DNA of 64,000 bases, taken from Mesorhizobium jarvisii. GTDB lineage: Bacteria > Pseudomonadota > Alphaproteobacteria > Rhizobiales > Rhizobiaceae. Below, one piece after another: positions 17,345-26,245 of the stretch. Numbering within the stretch: the first letter of the stretch is position 1; each line of letters begins with the position of its first letter. The notes beneath the pieces were generated by a model that saw only the letters and a list, made by a program, of their open reading frames with translations, had not been told where the DNA came from and did no database searches. The stretch spans positions 248,001-312,000 of the forward strand of contig NZ_QZXA01000004.1 of assembly GCF_003601985.1 (NCBI RefSeq), read 5' to 3'. Position numbers and translations under genes: made by a program.

Positions 17345-18161
17345 GCTGGGCAACTCCCAAAACCACCCGGTCGGGGTGGGTGAAAACATCGAAATCCTCG
17401 CCGCGCACCAGGGCGACCAGCGTCATGCCGGCCTCATCGGCCGTGCGGATGGCAAGCGCGGTCGGCGCCGAGACAGCGATGATGAAGGCGGAGCCGATCG
17501 CCGCCGTCTTCTGCACCATCTCGACCGACACGCGCGACGTCACCACGACAGCGCCCGACGCACCGTCGATGCCGGCTTTGGCCAACGCCCCGGCCAGCTT
17601 GTCCAGCGCATTGTGGCGGCCGACATCCTCGCGCGCCATGACGACGCCCTTGCCGGGAATATAGAAGCCGGCGGCATGCACGGCTCCGGTTTCCTGATGC
17701 AGCGGCTGCACCTTCGACAACAGCTTGACGGAGCGGACGATGTCGTCGGTATCAAGCGTAAGTTTTGACGCACCAACAGCGTCGACGGAGCGCATGGCTT
17801 CCTCGATGGATTCAATGCCGCACAGCCCGCAGCCAACCGGCCCGGCAAGCCTGCGCCGCCGCGCCTCGAAGCGTGTATTGGCCTTATCCTTGAGCCGGAT
17901 CTGGATATCGATGCCGGCGCCATGATCCTCGACCTCGATCGCCTCGATTTCTTGCGGGTCGGCAATGATGCCTTCCGTCAGCGAGAAGCCGAGCGCGAAA
18001 TCCTCGAAGTCGGCGGGGCTCGCCATCATCACCGCATGCGTGGTTCCGGCAAAGGAAAACGCCACCGGCGTCTCCTCCGGCACCATGCGGTTGGCAACAG
18101 CCGTACCGCTGGCGCGGTGCGCGAGGCGGGAAGTCTGGCTGATCGGCTGGCGGGAGCGCAT
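17334..18161 (-). CDS. fdhD: Formate dehydrogenase accessory sulfurtransferase
   Basis: FdhD transfers sulfur from a cysteine desulfurase to the molybdenum cofactor of formate dehydrogenase. The 275-residue product carries the catalytic Cys111-X2-Cys114 loop (GPVGCGLCGIESIEE), the helix KLLSKVQPLHQETGAVHAAG, and the MAREDVGRHNALDKLAG motif. The start is placed at 18161, where ATG overlaps the TAA of the upstream small gene (TAATG); an in-frame ATG lies at 18179. Its location inside the fds operon fits. Confidence 0.94.
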   Translation of the reverse strand: MRSRQPISQTSRLAHRASGTAVANRMVPEETPVAFSFAGTTHAVMMASPADFEDFALGFSLTEGIIADPQEIEAIEVEDHGAGIDIQIRLKDKANTRFEARRRRLAGPVGCGLCGIESIEEAMRSVDAVGASKLTLDTDDIVRSVKLLSKVQPLHQETGAVHAAGFYIPGKGVVMAREDVGRHNALDKLAGALAKAGIDGASGAVVVTSRVSVEMVQKTAAIGSAFIIAVSAPTALAIRTADEAGMTLVALVRGEDFDVFTHPDRVVLGVAQHVA

Positions 18162-18385
18162 TAGTCCTGCTTCATCCACTTTGGCGTCAACTCTGGAACG
18201 TCGTGCGCGATCATCTCGAACGCCTTGTAGTGTCCAAGGCCCATTATATTTCCGACAATGCGGCGAAGCTTGTCGAAGTCTTCCTTGGCCGCATGCTCCT
18301 GAATATCGAACAAAAACTGATTCAGGTCGGCGCCTTGCTTTTCACACAGGCGCATAAGCTTTTCGTAGGCTTCCTTTTGGGTCAC
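18161..18385 (-). CDS. Small conserved-looking protein in the fds operon
   Basis: Predicted 74-residue protein starting at a GTG with GGAGG upstream. It is highly charged and probably helical (QKEAYEKLMRLCEKQGADL, then AAKEDFDKLRRIVGNIMGLG), with no membrane segment. It lies in the 250 bases between fdsA and fdhD, and its TAA overlaps the fdhD start, so it is probably co-translated with FdhD. I do not recognise a family. A role in enzyme maturation is suggested only by position. Confidence 0.65.
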   Translation of the reverse strand: MTQKEAYEKLMRLCEKQGADLNQFLFDIQEHAAKEDFDKLRRIVGNIMGLGHYKAFEMIAHDVPELTPKWMKQD

Positions 18386-18416
18386 CCCTGTTTCCTCCGA
18401 CCGCGAGGCCGCCAGA

Positions 18417-21332
18417 CTACTCGGCCGCCTGCAGCGAGGCGATGCGGCGGCTGTTCCTGGCCTGCTCATCGTACTCGCGCTGCCAGTCCGACGGGCCATT
18501 GGAGGCGCCGACCTGCACTGCCGTCACCTTGTACTCCGGACAGTTGGTCGCCCAGTCCGAGAAGTCGGTGGTGATGACGTTGGCTTGCGTGTCGGGATGG
18601 TGGAAGGTGGTGTAGACCACGCCGGGAGACACCCGGTCGGTGATCAGCGCCCGCAGCGTCGTCTCGCCCGAGCGGCTGGTCAGCCGCACCCAGTCGCCAT
18701 CGCGCAGGCCGCGGTTTTCGGCATCGTGCGGATGTATCTCCAGCCGGTCTTCCGCGTGCCACATGACGTTGTCGGTGCGCCGCGTCTGCGCGCCGACATT
18801 GTACTGGCTGAGGATGCGGCCGGTGGTCAAAAGCAGCGGGAAGCGCGGCCCGGTCCTCTCGTCCGTCGCGACATATTCGGTGCGGATGAACTTGCCCTTG
18901 CCGCGCACGAAACCGTCAATGTGCATGATCGGCGTTCCGAGCGGGGCCTTCTCGTTGCAGGGCCATTGCACCGATCCGACGCGGTCGAGCAACTCGAAGG
19001 AGACATTGGCGAAGCTCGGCGTCGTCTGGGCGATCTCGTCCATGATCTGCGACGGATGCATGTAGTTCCAGTCGAGCCCGATCGCGCGGGCTAGCTCCTG
19101 CGTCGCTTGCCAATCGGCATAGCGCGCCTTCGGTTCCAGCACCTTGCGCACCATGTTGATGCGGCGCTCGGCATTGGTGAAGGTGCCGTCCTTTTCCAGG
19201 AAGGTCGAACCCGGCAGGAAGACATGCGCGTAGTTCGCGGTCTCGTTGAGGAAGAGATCGTGCACGACGACGCATTCCATGGCCGCGAGACCGCCCGCGA
19301 CATGCTTGGTGTCGGGATCGGACTGCAGGATGTCCTCGCCCTGGATGTAGATGCCCTTGAAGGAGCCGTCGACGGCGGCGTCCAGCATGTTGGGAATGCG
19401 CAGGCCGGGTTCGTCGTCCAGCTTCACGCCCCACAGGCTCTCATAGATGTCGCGCACGGCTTCGCCGGAGATGTGGCGATAGCCGGGCAGTTCGTGCGGG
19501 AAGGAGCCCATGTCGCACGAGCCCTGCACATTGTTCTGGCCGCGCAGCGGGTTCACGCCGACGCCCGGCCGGCCGATATTGCCGGTAGCCATTGCGAGGT
19601 TGGCGATGGCCATCACCGTGGTCGAGCCCTGGCTGTGCTCGGTGACGCCGAGGCCGTAATAGATCGCGCCATTGCCGCCCTTGGCGTAGAGCCGCGCGGC
19701 CCCCCGGATCAGTTCCGGGTCGACGCCGGAAAGCTTGCCGACGATCTCGGGGCTGTTCTCCGGCAAGGCGACGAAGGAGGCCCAGTCCTGGAACTCCGTC
19801 CAGTCGCAGCGTTCGCGGATGAAGGCTTCGTCGAAAAGCCCTTCGGTGACGATGACATGCGCCAGTGACGTCAGCACCGCCACGTTGGTGCCGGGCTTCA
19901 GCGGCAGGTGATAGTCGGCCTCGACATGCGCCGACTTGACCATCTCGGTGCGGCGCGGATCGAGCACGATCAGCTTCGCGCCCTGGCGCAGCCGCTTCTT
20001 CAGACGCGAGGCGAACACCGGATGGGCGGAAACCGGATTGGCGCCGATGACGACGGCGACGTCGGTGAATTCGACGGAATCGAAATCCTGCGTGCCGGCC
20101 GAGGTGCCGTAGGTCTGGCCGAGCCCGTAGCCGGTCGGCGAATGGCAGACGCGGGCGCAGGTGTCGACATTATTGTTGCGGAAACCCTGCCGCACCAGCT
20201 TCTGGACGAGATAGGTCTCCTCATTCGTGCAGCGCGAGGAGGTGATGCCGCCGATCGAGGTGCGGCCGTACTGATACTGGATCCGGCGGAATTCCTTGGC
20301 CGTGTGGGCGATCGCCTCTTCCCAGCTCACTTCGCGCCACGGATCGGAGATCTTCTCGCGGATCATCGGCGACAGGATGCGGTCCTTGTGCGTGGCGTAG
20401 CCATAGGCGAAACGGCCTTTGACGCAGGAATGGCCGTGGTTCGCCTTGCCGTCCTTGTAAGGCATCATGCGGATGACTTCGTCGTCCTTCACCTCGGCCT
20501 TGAACGAGCAGCCGACGCCGCAATAGGCGCAGGTGGTGACGGCCGAGCGTTCCGGCATGCCCTTCTCGAGCACCGTCTTCTCGCGCAGCGCGTCGGTCGG
20601 GCAGGCCTGCACGCAGGCGCCGCAGGACACGCATTCGGAAGCGATGAAATCCTCATGCATGCCGGCGACCATGCGCGATTCGAAACCGCGGCCCTCGATG
20701 GTCAGCGCGAAGGTGCCCTGCACCTCCTCGCACGCCCGCACGCAGCGCGAGCAGACGATGCACTGCGCCGGATCATAGGTGAAGTAAGGATTGGATTCGT
20801 CGCGGGCGATGTAGTCGACCGCCAGCGAGCCATGGCCGGGCGCCACGCCGTCTTCTTCCTGCTTGACGTGGTTGCGGCCCTCGACGCCGTAGCGGTTTTC
20901 GGTCAGGCCGACCGACTTCGCCACCGTGTCGAATTCGCTGGCGCCGGTGCCGGCCTTCTCGTTCCAGCCGGTCGGATGGTCGGAGACGTAAAGCTCCATG
21001 ACGCCGCGGCGGATCGCGTCGAGCCGGTCGGACTGCGTGCGCACCACCATGCCTTCACCGACCGGCGTCGTGCAGGAGGCCGGCGTGCCGCCGCGCCCTT
21101 CGATCTCGACCAGGCAGACGCGGCACGAGCCGAACGAGTCCAGCATGTCGGTGGCGCAGAGTTTTGGGATCTCGACCCCGCCTTCCATCGCCGCGCGCAT
21201 GATCGAGGTGCCTTCCGGCACCGTGATGCTGCGGCCGTCGACGCTCAGCGTGACCTGCTTTTGCGCCCGCGATTCCGGGGTTCCGTAGTCGATCTCTTCA
21301 ACGAGCGATGGGAAGTCGGCCTTGATGTTCAT
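18417..21332 (-). CDS. fdsA: NAD-dependent formate dehydrogenase, catalytic alpha subunit
   Basis: Molybdenum bis-MGD subunit of 971 residues oxidising formate to CO2. It holds a [2Fe-2S] domain (Cys59, 70, 73, 87), a two-cluster ferredoxin domain (Cys191/194/197/201 and 234/237/240/244), the [4Fe-4S] site of the molybdopterin domain (Cys268, 271, 275, 303), and the Mo ligand Cys396 next to His397 in VCHSPT; this is a cysteine, not selenocysteine, enzyme. Oddly, the His-X3-Cys-X2-Cys-X5-Cys site expected after SDHP (~118) has no cysteines (DHPTGWNEKAGTG). It follows fdsB in the operon. Confidence 0.96.
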   Translation of the reverse strand: MNIKADFPSLVEEIDYGTPESRAQKQVTLSVDGRSITVPEGTSIMRAAMEGGVEIPKLCATDMLDSFGSCRVCLVEIEGRGGTPASCTTPVGEGMVVRTQSDRLDAIRRGVMELYVSDHPTGWNEKAGTGASEFDTVAKSVGLTENRYGVEGRNHVKQEEDGVAPGHGSLAVDYIARDESNPYFTYDPAQCIVCSRCVRACEEVQGTFALTIEGRGFESRMVAGMHEDFIASECVSCGACVQACPTDALREKTVLEKGMPERSAVTTCAYCGVGCSFKAEVKDDEVIRMMPYKDGKANHGHSCVKGRFAYGYATHKDRILSPMIREKISDPWREVSWEEAIAHTAKEFRRIQYQYGRTSIGGITSSRCTNEETYLVQKLVRQGFRNNNVDTCARVCHSPTGYGLGQTYGTSAGTQDFDSVEFTDVAVVIGANPVSAHPVFASRLKKRLRQGAKLIVLDPRRTEMVKSAHVEADYHLPLKPGTNVAVLTSLAHVIVTEGLFDEAFIRERCDWTEFQDWASFVALPENSPEIVGKLSGVDPELIRGAARLYAKGGNGAIYYGLGVTEHSQGSTTVMAIANLAMATGNIGRPGVGVNPLRGQNNVQGSCDMGSFPHELPGYRHISGEAVRDIYESLWGVKLDDEPGLRIPNMLDAAVDGSFKGIYIQGEDILQSDPDTKHVAGGLAAMECVVVHDLFLNETANYAHVFLPGSTFLEKDGTFTNAERRINMVRKVLEPKARYADWQATQELARAIGLDWNYMHPSQIMDEIAQTTPSFANVSFELLDRVGSVQWPCNEKAPLGTPIMHIDGFVRGKGKFIRTEYVATDERTGPRFPLLLTTGRILSQYNVGAQTRRTDNVMWHAEDRLEIHPHDAENRGLRDGDWVRLTSRSGETTLRALITDRVSPGVVYTTFHHPDTQANVITTDFSDWATNCPEYKVTAVQVGASNGPSDWQREYDEQARNSRRIASLQAAE

Positions 21333-21342
21333 GTGCCAGCTC

Positions 21343-22899
21343 CTACTCAGCAGCCACGCGCGCCGACGCGGGCTTGAAATCTTCGGGGAAATGCGTGATC
21401 GAACTCATCACCGGGTAGGGCGTGAAGCCGCCCAGCGCGCACAGCGAACCGAACTTCATCGTGTTGCAGAGGTCGGTGACCAGCGCGAGGTTCTTTTCCG
21501 GCTCGATCCCGGCGGCAAGCCTGTCGATGGTCTCGATGCCGCGCGTCGAGCCGATGCGGCAGGGCGTGCACTTGCCGCAGCTTTCGATGGCGCAGAACTC
21601 CATGGCGAAGCGCGCCTGCTTCAGCATATCGGCCGTGTCGTCGAACACGGTGATACCGGCATGGCCGATCAGCCCGTCGCGCTTGGCGAATTCCTCGTAG
21701 TCGAACGGCGTGTCGAACAGGGCGCGCGGGAAATAAGCGCCAAGCGGGCCGCCGACCTGTACTGCCTTCACCGGACGGCCGGTGGCCGTGCCGCCACCGA
21801 TGTCATCGACGATCTGGCCGAGCGTCAGGCCGAAGGCGGTTTCGAACAGGCCGCCATTCCTGACATTGCCGGCGATCTGGATCGGGATGGTGCCGCGCGA
21901 GCGGCCCATGCCGAAATCCTTGTAGAAGGCGGCGCCCTTGTCCATGATGATCGGCACCGAGGCGAGGCTGATGACGTTGTTGATCACCGTCGGCTTGCCG
22001 AACAGGCCCTGGATGGCCGGCAGCGGCGGCTTGGCGCGCACCACGCCGCGCTTGCCTTCGAGGCTGTTCAACAGCGAGGTTTCCTCGCCGCAGACATAGG
22101 CGCCGGCGCCGACGCGGATTTCCATGTCGAAGGCGTTGGGCGAACCCAGCACATTGACGCCGAGGACACCGGCCTTGCGGGCGATTTCGACGGCTTTGTT
22201 CATTGTCGCCACCGCATGCGGATATTCCGAGCGGATATAGACGAAGCCCTTGGTCGCTCCTGTGGCGATGCCGGCGATCGTCATGCCCTCGATCAGCACG
22301 AAGGGGTCGCCCTCCATGATCATGCGGTCGGCGAAAGTCGCGCTGTCGCCCTCATCGGCGTTGCAGACGATGTATTTGCGCTCCGATGTCGTATCCAGCA
22401 CCGTCTTCCACTTGATGCCGGTCGGGAAGCCGGCGCCGCCGCGGCCGCGCAGGCCCGAGTCCGTAACCTGCTTGACGATGTCGGCCGGCGCCATGGCCAC
22501 CGCGTTCTGCAAACCCTTAAGCCCGCCAAGCGATTTGTAGGCGTCGAGCGACAGCGGGTCGTTGATGCCGCAGCGGGCGAAGGTCAGCCGGGTCTGCTTG
22601 GCCAGGAACGGGATCTTGTCGGGCGCGCCGAGCCAGCGCTTGTGGTGGCCACCGGTGAGGAAGCCGCTGTCGAACAGGCTCTTGACGTCGGAAGGCTTGA
22701 CCGGTCCGTAGGCGACGCGGCCGTTGGCGGTCGCCACTTCGATCATCGGTTCGAGGAAATAGGCGCCGCGCGATCCGTTGCGCACGATCTTGGCCTCGAT
22801 GCCACGCTCGGCGAGTTCCTTGGCGATCGCCTTGGCGACCTTTTCAGCGCCGAGCGCCAACGCGCCGGAATCGCCGGGAATGTAGATGCGGGGGATCAT
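21343..22899 (-). CDS. fdsB: NAD-dependent formate dehydrogenase beta subunit (FMN/NAD diaphorase)
   Basis: NuoF-like subunit of 518 residues that passes electrons from FdsA to NAD. The N-terminal ~120 residues are a thioredoxin-like region; then NADH/FMN-binding SGLRGRGGAGFPTGIKW and CNADEGDSATF appear. The [4Fe-4S] ligands Cys441, 444, 447 (SCGKCTPCRIG) and Cys487 lie near the C-terminus. It overlaps fdsG by four bases and ends ten bases before fdsA, so subunits are made from one mRNA. Confidence 0.96.
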   Translation of the reverse strand: MIPRIYIPGDSGALALGAEKVAKAIAKELAERGIEAKIVRNGSRGAYFLEPMIEVATANGRVAYGPVKPSDVKSLFDSGFLTGGHHKRWLGAPDKIPFLAKQTRLTFARCGINDPLSLDAYKSLGGLKGLQNAVAMAPADIVKQVTDSGLRGRGGAGFPTGIKWKTVLDTTSERKYIVCNADEGDSATFADRMIMEGDPFVLIEGMTIAGIATGATKGFVYIRSEYPHAVATMNKAVEIARKAGVLGVNVLGSPNAFDMEIRVGAGAYVCGEETSLLNSLEGKRGVVRAKPPLPAIQGLFGKPTVINNVISLASVPIIMDKGAAFYKDFGMGRSRGTIPIQIAGNVRNGGLFETAFGLTLGQIVDDIGGGTATGRPVKAVQVGGPLGAYFPRALFDTPFDYEEFAKRDGLIGHAGITVFDDTADMLKQARFAMEFCAIESCGKCTPCRIGSTRGIETIDRLAAGIEPEKNLALVTDLCNTMKFGSLCALGGFTPYPVMSSITHFPEDFKPASARVAAE

Positions 22900-23375
22900 G
22901 AGCGCACCTCGGCAAGGATCTCGTCGATCTTCTCGTCATCGAGCCGCCCGATCACCTCGCCGTCGAGCATCGCCGACGGCGAACAGGCGCAAAGCCCGAG
23001 GCAATAGACCGGCTCGAGTGTAACCGATCCGTCGCGGGTGGTCTCGTGGAAACCGATGCCCAGCAACTGTTTGATCTTGGCGGCGACGGCATCCGAGCCC
23101 ATCGACTGGCAGGCTTCCGCCTGGCACAGCTTGAGAACATGCCGCCCGGCCGGCCGGGCACGGAAATCATGGTAGAAGGTGACGACGCCGTGCACCTCGG
23201 CCCTGGAGAGGTTCAGCCCATCGGCGATGACCGGCAGTGCCGCCTGCGGCACATGGCCGAATTCTTCCTGGATCTCGTGCAGGATCGGCAGCAGCGGGCC
23301 TTCGAGGCCTTTCAGTTCTTGGATAATCGCCGCCGTGCGCGATGCGATCTCGGTACTTGCAGGCTGCATCGTCAT
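22896..23375 (-). CDS. fdsG: NAD-dependent formate dehydrogenase gamma subunit
   Basis: NuoE-like thioredoxin-fold [2Fe-2S] subunit of 159 residues. Cluster ligands are Cys84, Cys89 (KLCQAEACQSMG), Cys125 and Cys129 (YCLGLCACSP). It is the first gene of the fds operon. AGGGAGGG lies upstream of the start at 23375; a second ATG two codons in is also possible. The LysR gene and a long palindrome lie just upstream. Confidence 0.95.
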   Translation of the reverse strand: MTMQPASTEIASRTAAIIQELKGLEGPLLPILHEIQEEFGHVPQAALPVIADGLNLSRAEVHGVVTFYHDFRARPAGRHVLKLCQAEACQSMGSDAVAAKIKQLLGIGFHETTRDGSVTLEPVYCLGLCACSPSAMLDGEVIGRLDDEKIDEILAEVRS

Positions 23376-23395
23376 GCAGCGCCCTCCCTGGTCGG

Positions 23396-23411
23396 TAGCG
23401 CTCTAGCGCTA
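23396..23411. promoter_or_regulatory. Inverted repeat close to the fdsG start
   Basis: TAGCGC-TCTA-GCGCTA perfect inverted repeat, 21 to 36 bases upstream of fdsG. It lies in the leader between the LysR-type palindrome and the start codon. It may be a second regulatory site or a short mRNA hairpin; no protein is assigned. Confidence 0.35.
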
Positions 23412-23463
23412 AGTCGTTACAAAAACAGAGGAAACCAGCGAAATCAATAAAGCTGATCCGTCG

Positions 23464-23486
23464 CTTGATAGAAATTTTCTATCAAG
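23464..23486. promoter_or_regulatory. 23-bp perfect palindrome, likely LysR operator of fds
   Basis: CTTGATAGAAA-T-TTTCTATCAAG: two perfect 11-base arms around one base. It contains ATAG-N7-CTAT, the T-N11-A dyad form bound by LysR-family tetramers. It lies ~90 bases upstream of fdsG and 25 bases beyond the LysR stop. Binding by the adjacent LysR protein is an inference from position and motif form. Confidence 0.65.
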
Positions 23487-23510
23487 CCCGCTCAGCCGCC
23501 ATTCTCTACC

Positions 23511-24410
23511 CTAGCGATGGGCGCGGAAATCGTCTGCCAGCGCCATTGCCTCGTCCAGCAGCGCCTGCACCAGCGGCGTGTGCGGCTCACGCGGCGCGGC
23601 CACCAGGCCGACCGTGTGGCTGGCGTCGGGCTCGACGATCGGAATGGCCCGGATCGGCTCTGAAAAGCCGAATGTTTCCGCGAGGTTGAGCGGCATGATC
23701 GACGACCATTTGCCGGTGTGGATGTGCGAGAACAGCACGATCATCGAATTGGATTCGAGCGTCGGCCGCACTTGCACTCCGGCCTCGGCCAGATGCTGGT
23801 CGATGATGCGGCGGTTCTGCATGTCCGGCGTCAGCAGGCACAGCGGCAACCGGCTGATCTCGGCCCATGTCACTTTGTCGCGGTCGGAATAGGGGTTTCC
23901 GACCGCAGTGATCAGCTGATAGCGCTCGTCATAGAGCGGCACGCTGGTCACCCGCCCGAGCGGCTCGTTGTCGAGATAGGTGATACCGGCATCGATGTCG
24001 AAATTGCCGAGCAGCGACAAGACTTCGATCGAGGTGCGCGACAGCACCGAGAAGGTGACGCCGGGGTGCTTTTCGCGAAACGGCGTCGTCAGCCGCGCCA
24101 CCATGGCGAGCGCGGTCGGGATGGCGGCAATGCGGATGCGTCCGGAAAGGCCGTGGCGCGCCGCGCGCATCTCCTCTCGCATGGCCCTTGAATCGCCGAC
24201 GATGCGGCGCGCCCAGACCAGCACCTGCTTGCCTTCCGGCGTCAGGCCCTGGAACCGCGACCCGCGATTGACCAGCATGACGCCGAGTTGTCCCTCCAGC
24301 TGCTTGATCCCAGCCGACAAGGTCGGTTGGGTGACCCCACAGGCTTCCGCCGCCCGGCCGAAATGCTCTTCCTTGGCCAATGAGATAAAGAATTCGAGTT
24401 TGTCGATCAT
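23511..24410 (-). CDS. LysR-family regulator of the fds operon
   Basis: Regulator of 299 residues. The HTH lies in ~1-60 (MIDKLEFFISLAKEEHFGRA, then CGVTQPTLSAGIKQLE) and the effector-binding domain at ~90-295. The start at 24410 gives the canonical N-terminus; the open frame continues upstream without protein-like character. It sits directly upstream of fdsGBA on the same strand, the usual place of the formate-dehydrogenase LysR regulator (FdsR) in other proteobacteria. The effector is presumably formate-related, but sequence does not show it. Confidence 0.88.
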   Translation of the reverse strand: MIDKLEFFISLAKEEHFGRAAEACGVTQPTLSAGIKQLEGQLGVMLVNRGSRFQGLTPEGKQVLVWARRIVGDSRAMREEMRAARHGLSGRIRIAAIPTALAMVARLTTPFREKHPGVTFSVLSRTSIEVLSLLGNFDIDAGITYLDNEPLGRVTSVPLYDERYQLITAVGNPYSDRDKVTWAEISRLPLCLLTPDMQNRRIIDQHLAEAGVQVRPTLESNSMIVLFSHIHTGKWSSIMPLNLAETFGFSEPIRAIPIVEPDASHTVGLVAAPREPHTPLVQALLDEAMALADDFRAHR

Positions 24411-24579
24411 GCCATCCTTCCGGTCGTCATGCGCAGGCTCGGGGAAATTCGCCTTTGCCGCAAGCGCCATGCGTAATCGTTCCGCATCCACATCTTTCAG
24501 CCGGCTTACTGTTTCCCGCGGCGTCATGCGGCGCTATGTCAATGAAACGGTCGTGAACCGGGCGCGATGGGAGACTGAC

Positions 24580-25221
24580 ATGCTGGGCTGGTTCCGCAAG
24601 CTGCTGCCGCGCGAAGATCGTTTCTTCGAGCTGTTCGAGCGGCATTCCCGCACGGTGGTCGGCGGCGCGGAAGCGCTGCAGCAACTGCTTCAGGGCAAGG
24701 ACATCGATCGCTGGTGCCAGACGATCGTCGATCTCGAGGACGAGGCCGATCATATCACGGCGGAGGTCCTGCTTGCCGTGCGGCGCTCTTTCATCACGCC
24801 TTTCGATCGCGGCGACATCAAGGATCTGATCCAGTCGATGGATGACGCCATCGACATGATGCACAAGACCGTCAAGACGGTGAGGCTGTTCGAGAAGAGG
24901 GAGTTCGATCCGCTGATGCAGGAAATGGGCGCCGTCATCGTCGACGCCGCCCGGCTGGTCGCGGAAGCAATCCCGCTGCTCGCCAAGGTCGGTGCCAACA
25001 GCGCACGCCTCAACGCCCTTGCCGAGGAGGTGATGCGCGCCGAAGGCCGGGCCGACGACTTGCATGAGCAGGGTTTGAAGGATCTGTTCAGGCGCCATGG
25101 CCGCGGTGATGCGATGGCCTATCTGATCGGCAGCGAGATCTATGGCCAGCTGGAAAAGGTGGTCGACCGTTTCGAGGACGTTGCCAACGAGATCAGCGGC
25201 ATCGTCATCGAGAACGTCTAG
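24580..25221 (+). CDS. DUF47 (PhoU-like) Pit accessory protein
   Basis: All-helical cytoplasmic protein of 213 residues of the DUF47/TIGR00153 family, distantly related to PhoU. Recognisable parts are FFELFERHSRTVVGGAEAL, DLEDEADHITAEVL, RSFITPFDRGDIKDL and LEKVVDRFEDVANEI near the end. Such proteins are nearly always encoded just before a Pit transporter and modulate it. The start at 24580 has GGGAG upstream. The Pit gene begins four bases after the stop. Confidence 0.93.
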   Translation: MLGWFRKLLPREDRFFELFERHSRTVVGGAEALQQLLQGKDIDRWCQTIVDLEDEADHITAEVLLAVRRSFITPFDRGDIKDLIQSMDDAIDMMHKTVKTVRLFEKREFDPLMQEMGAVIVDAARLVAEAIPLLAKVGANSARLNALAEEVMRAEGRADDLHEQGLKDLFRRHGRGDAMAYLIGSEIYGQLEKVVDRFEDVANEISGIVIENV

Positions 25222-25224
25222 ACG

Positions 25225-26229
25225 ATGGATGCCGCGATCGCCTTTCCCCTGCTGGCCGGCCTCGTCGCCGTCGCCCTGTTCTTCGATTTTCTCAATGGTT
25301 TGCACGACGCCGCCAATTCCATCGCCACCATCGTCTCGACACGCGTGCTCAGGCCGCAATATGCAGTGCTCTGGGCGGCCTTCTTCAACTTCATCGCCTT
25401 CATGTTCTTCGGCCTTCATGTCGCCGAGACCGTGGGAAAGGGCATCGTCGACGTCAGCATCGTCACGCCGGCGGTAATCTTCTCGGCCCTCGTCGGCGCC
25501 ATCGTCTGGAACATCGTAACCTGGATCGCTGGCATCCCCTCGAGCAGTTCGCACGCGCTGATCGGCGGGCTGGTCGGTGCCGGTGTTGCGAAGGGCGGCA
25601 TCGGTGCCATCGTCTGGTCGGGACTTGGCAAGACGGTCGCCGCGATCGTGCTCTCGCCGGCGACCGGTTTTGCGCTGGCGCTCGTCCTGATCCTGGTGGT
25701 TTCCTGGCTGTTCGTGCGTCAGACGCCGTTCGCCGTCGACAACACCTTTCGCGTCCTGCAGTTCTTTTCCGCCTCGCTCTATTCGCTCGGCCATGGCGGC
25801 AACGATGCGCAGAAGACCATGGGCATCATCGCCGTGCTGCTCTATTCGCAAGGCATGCTCGGCGAGAAATTCTACGTGCCGCTCTGGGTCGTCCTGACCT
25901 GCCAGTCGGCGCTGGCGCTTGGCACGCTGCTCGGCGGCTGGCGGATCGTCCACACAATGGGTTCGAAGATCACCCGGCTCAATCCGATGCAGGGCTTCTG
26001 CGCCGAAACCGGCGGCGCCATCACGCTGTTCGCCGCCACCTGGCTCGGCGTTCCCGTATCGACCACGCATACGATTACCGGCGCCATCATCGGCGTCGGC
26101 GCAGCCCGCCGCGTCTCGGCGGTGCGCTGGGGCATCGCCGGCAACATCGTCATCGCCTGGATCGTCACCTTGCCGGCGACGGCGGCGATTTCGGCTCTCA
26201 CTTATTTCGTCACAAGCCTGGCAGGCTGA
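25225..26229 (+). CDS. pit: Low-affinity inorganic phosphate transporter (PiT family)
   Basis: Inner-membrane transporter of 334 residues with about ten hydrophobic segments. Both PiT signature repeats are visible: FFDFLNGLHDAANSIATIVS near residue 20, and YSLGHGGNDAQKTMGII near 186. It moves phosphate (or metal-phosphate) with protons. It is encoded directly after the DUF47 gene and shares its transcript. Confidence 0.94.
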   Translation: MDAAIAFPLLAGLVAVALFFDFLNGLHDAANSIATIVSTRVLRPQYAVLWAAFFNFIAFMFFGLHVAETVGKGIVDVSIVTPAVIFSALVGAIVWNIVTWIAGIPSSSSHALIGGLVGAGVAKGGIGAIVWSGLGKTVAAIVLSPATGFALALVLILVVSWLFVRQTPFAVDNTFRVLQFFSASLYSLGHGGNDAQKTMGIIAVLLYSQGMLGEKFYVPLWVVLTCQSALALGTLLGGWRIVHTMGSKITRLNPMQGFCAETGGAITLFAATWLGVPVSTTHTITGAIIGVGAARRVSAVRWGIAGNIVIAWIVTLPATAAISALTYFVTSLAG

Positions 26230-26245
26230 CGCGGAGCGCCGAAGC

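Noticed and set aside
20140..20150. Selenocysteine formate dehydrogenase
   Set aside because: The catalytic position in VCHSPT is a normal cysteine codon and no in-frame TGA occurs, so this is a Cys enzyme.
19908..21377. 489-codon open frame antisense to fdsA
   Set aside because: High-GC shadow of a strongly supported gene; Arg/Ala/His-rich composition, no motif, no ribosome-binding site. The same applies to 21322-23007 (antisense to fdsB) and 28943-30436 (antisense to the dehydratase).
24427..26070. 547-codon leftward frame antisense to the DUF47 and pit genes
   Set aside because: His/Asp/Gln/Arg-rich shadow typical of antisense GC-rich codons, and it crosses two well-supported genes.
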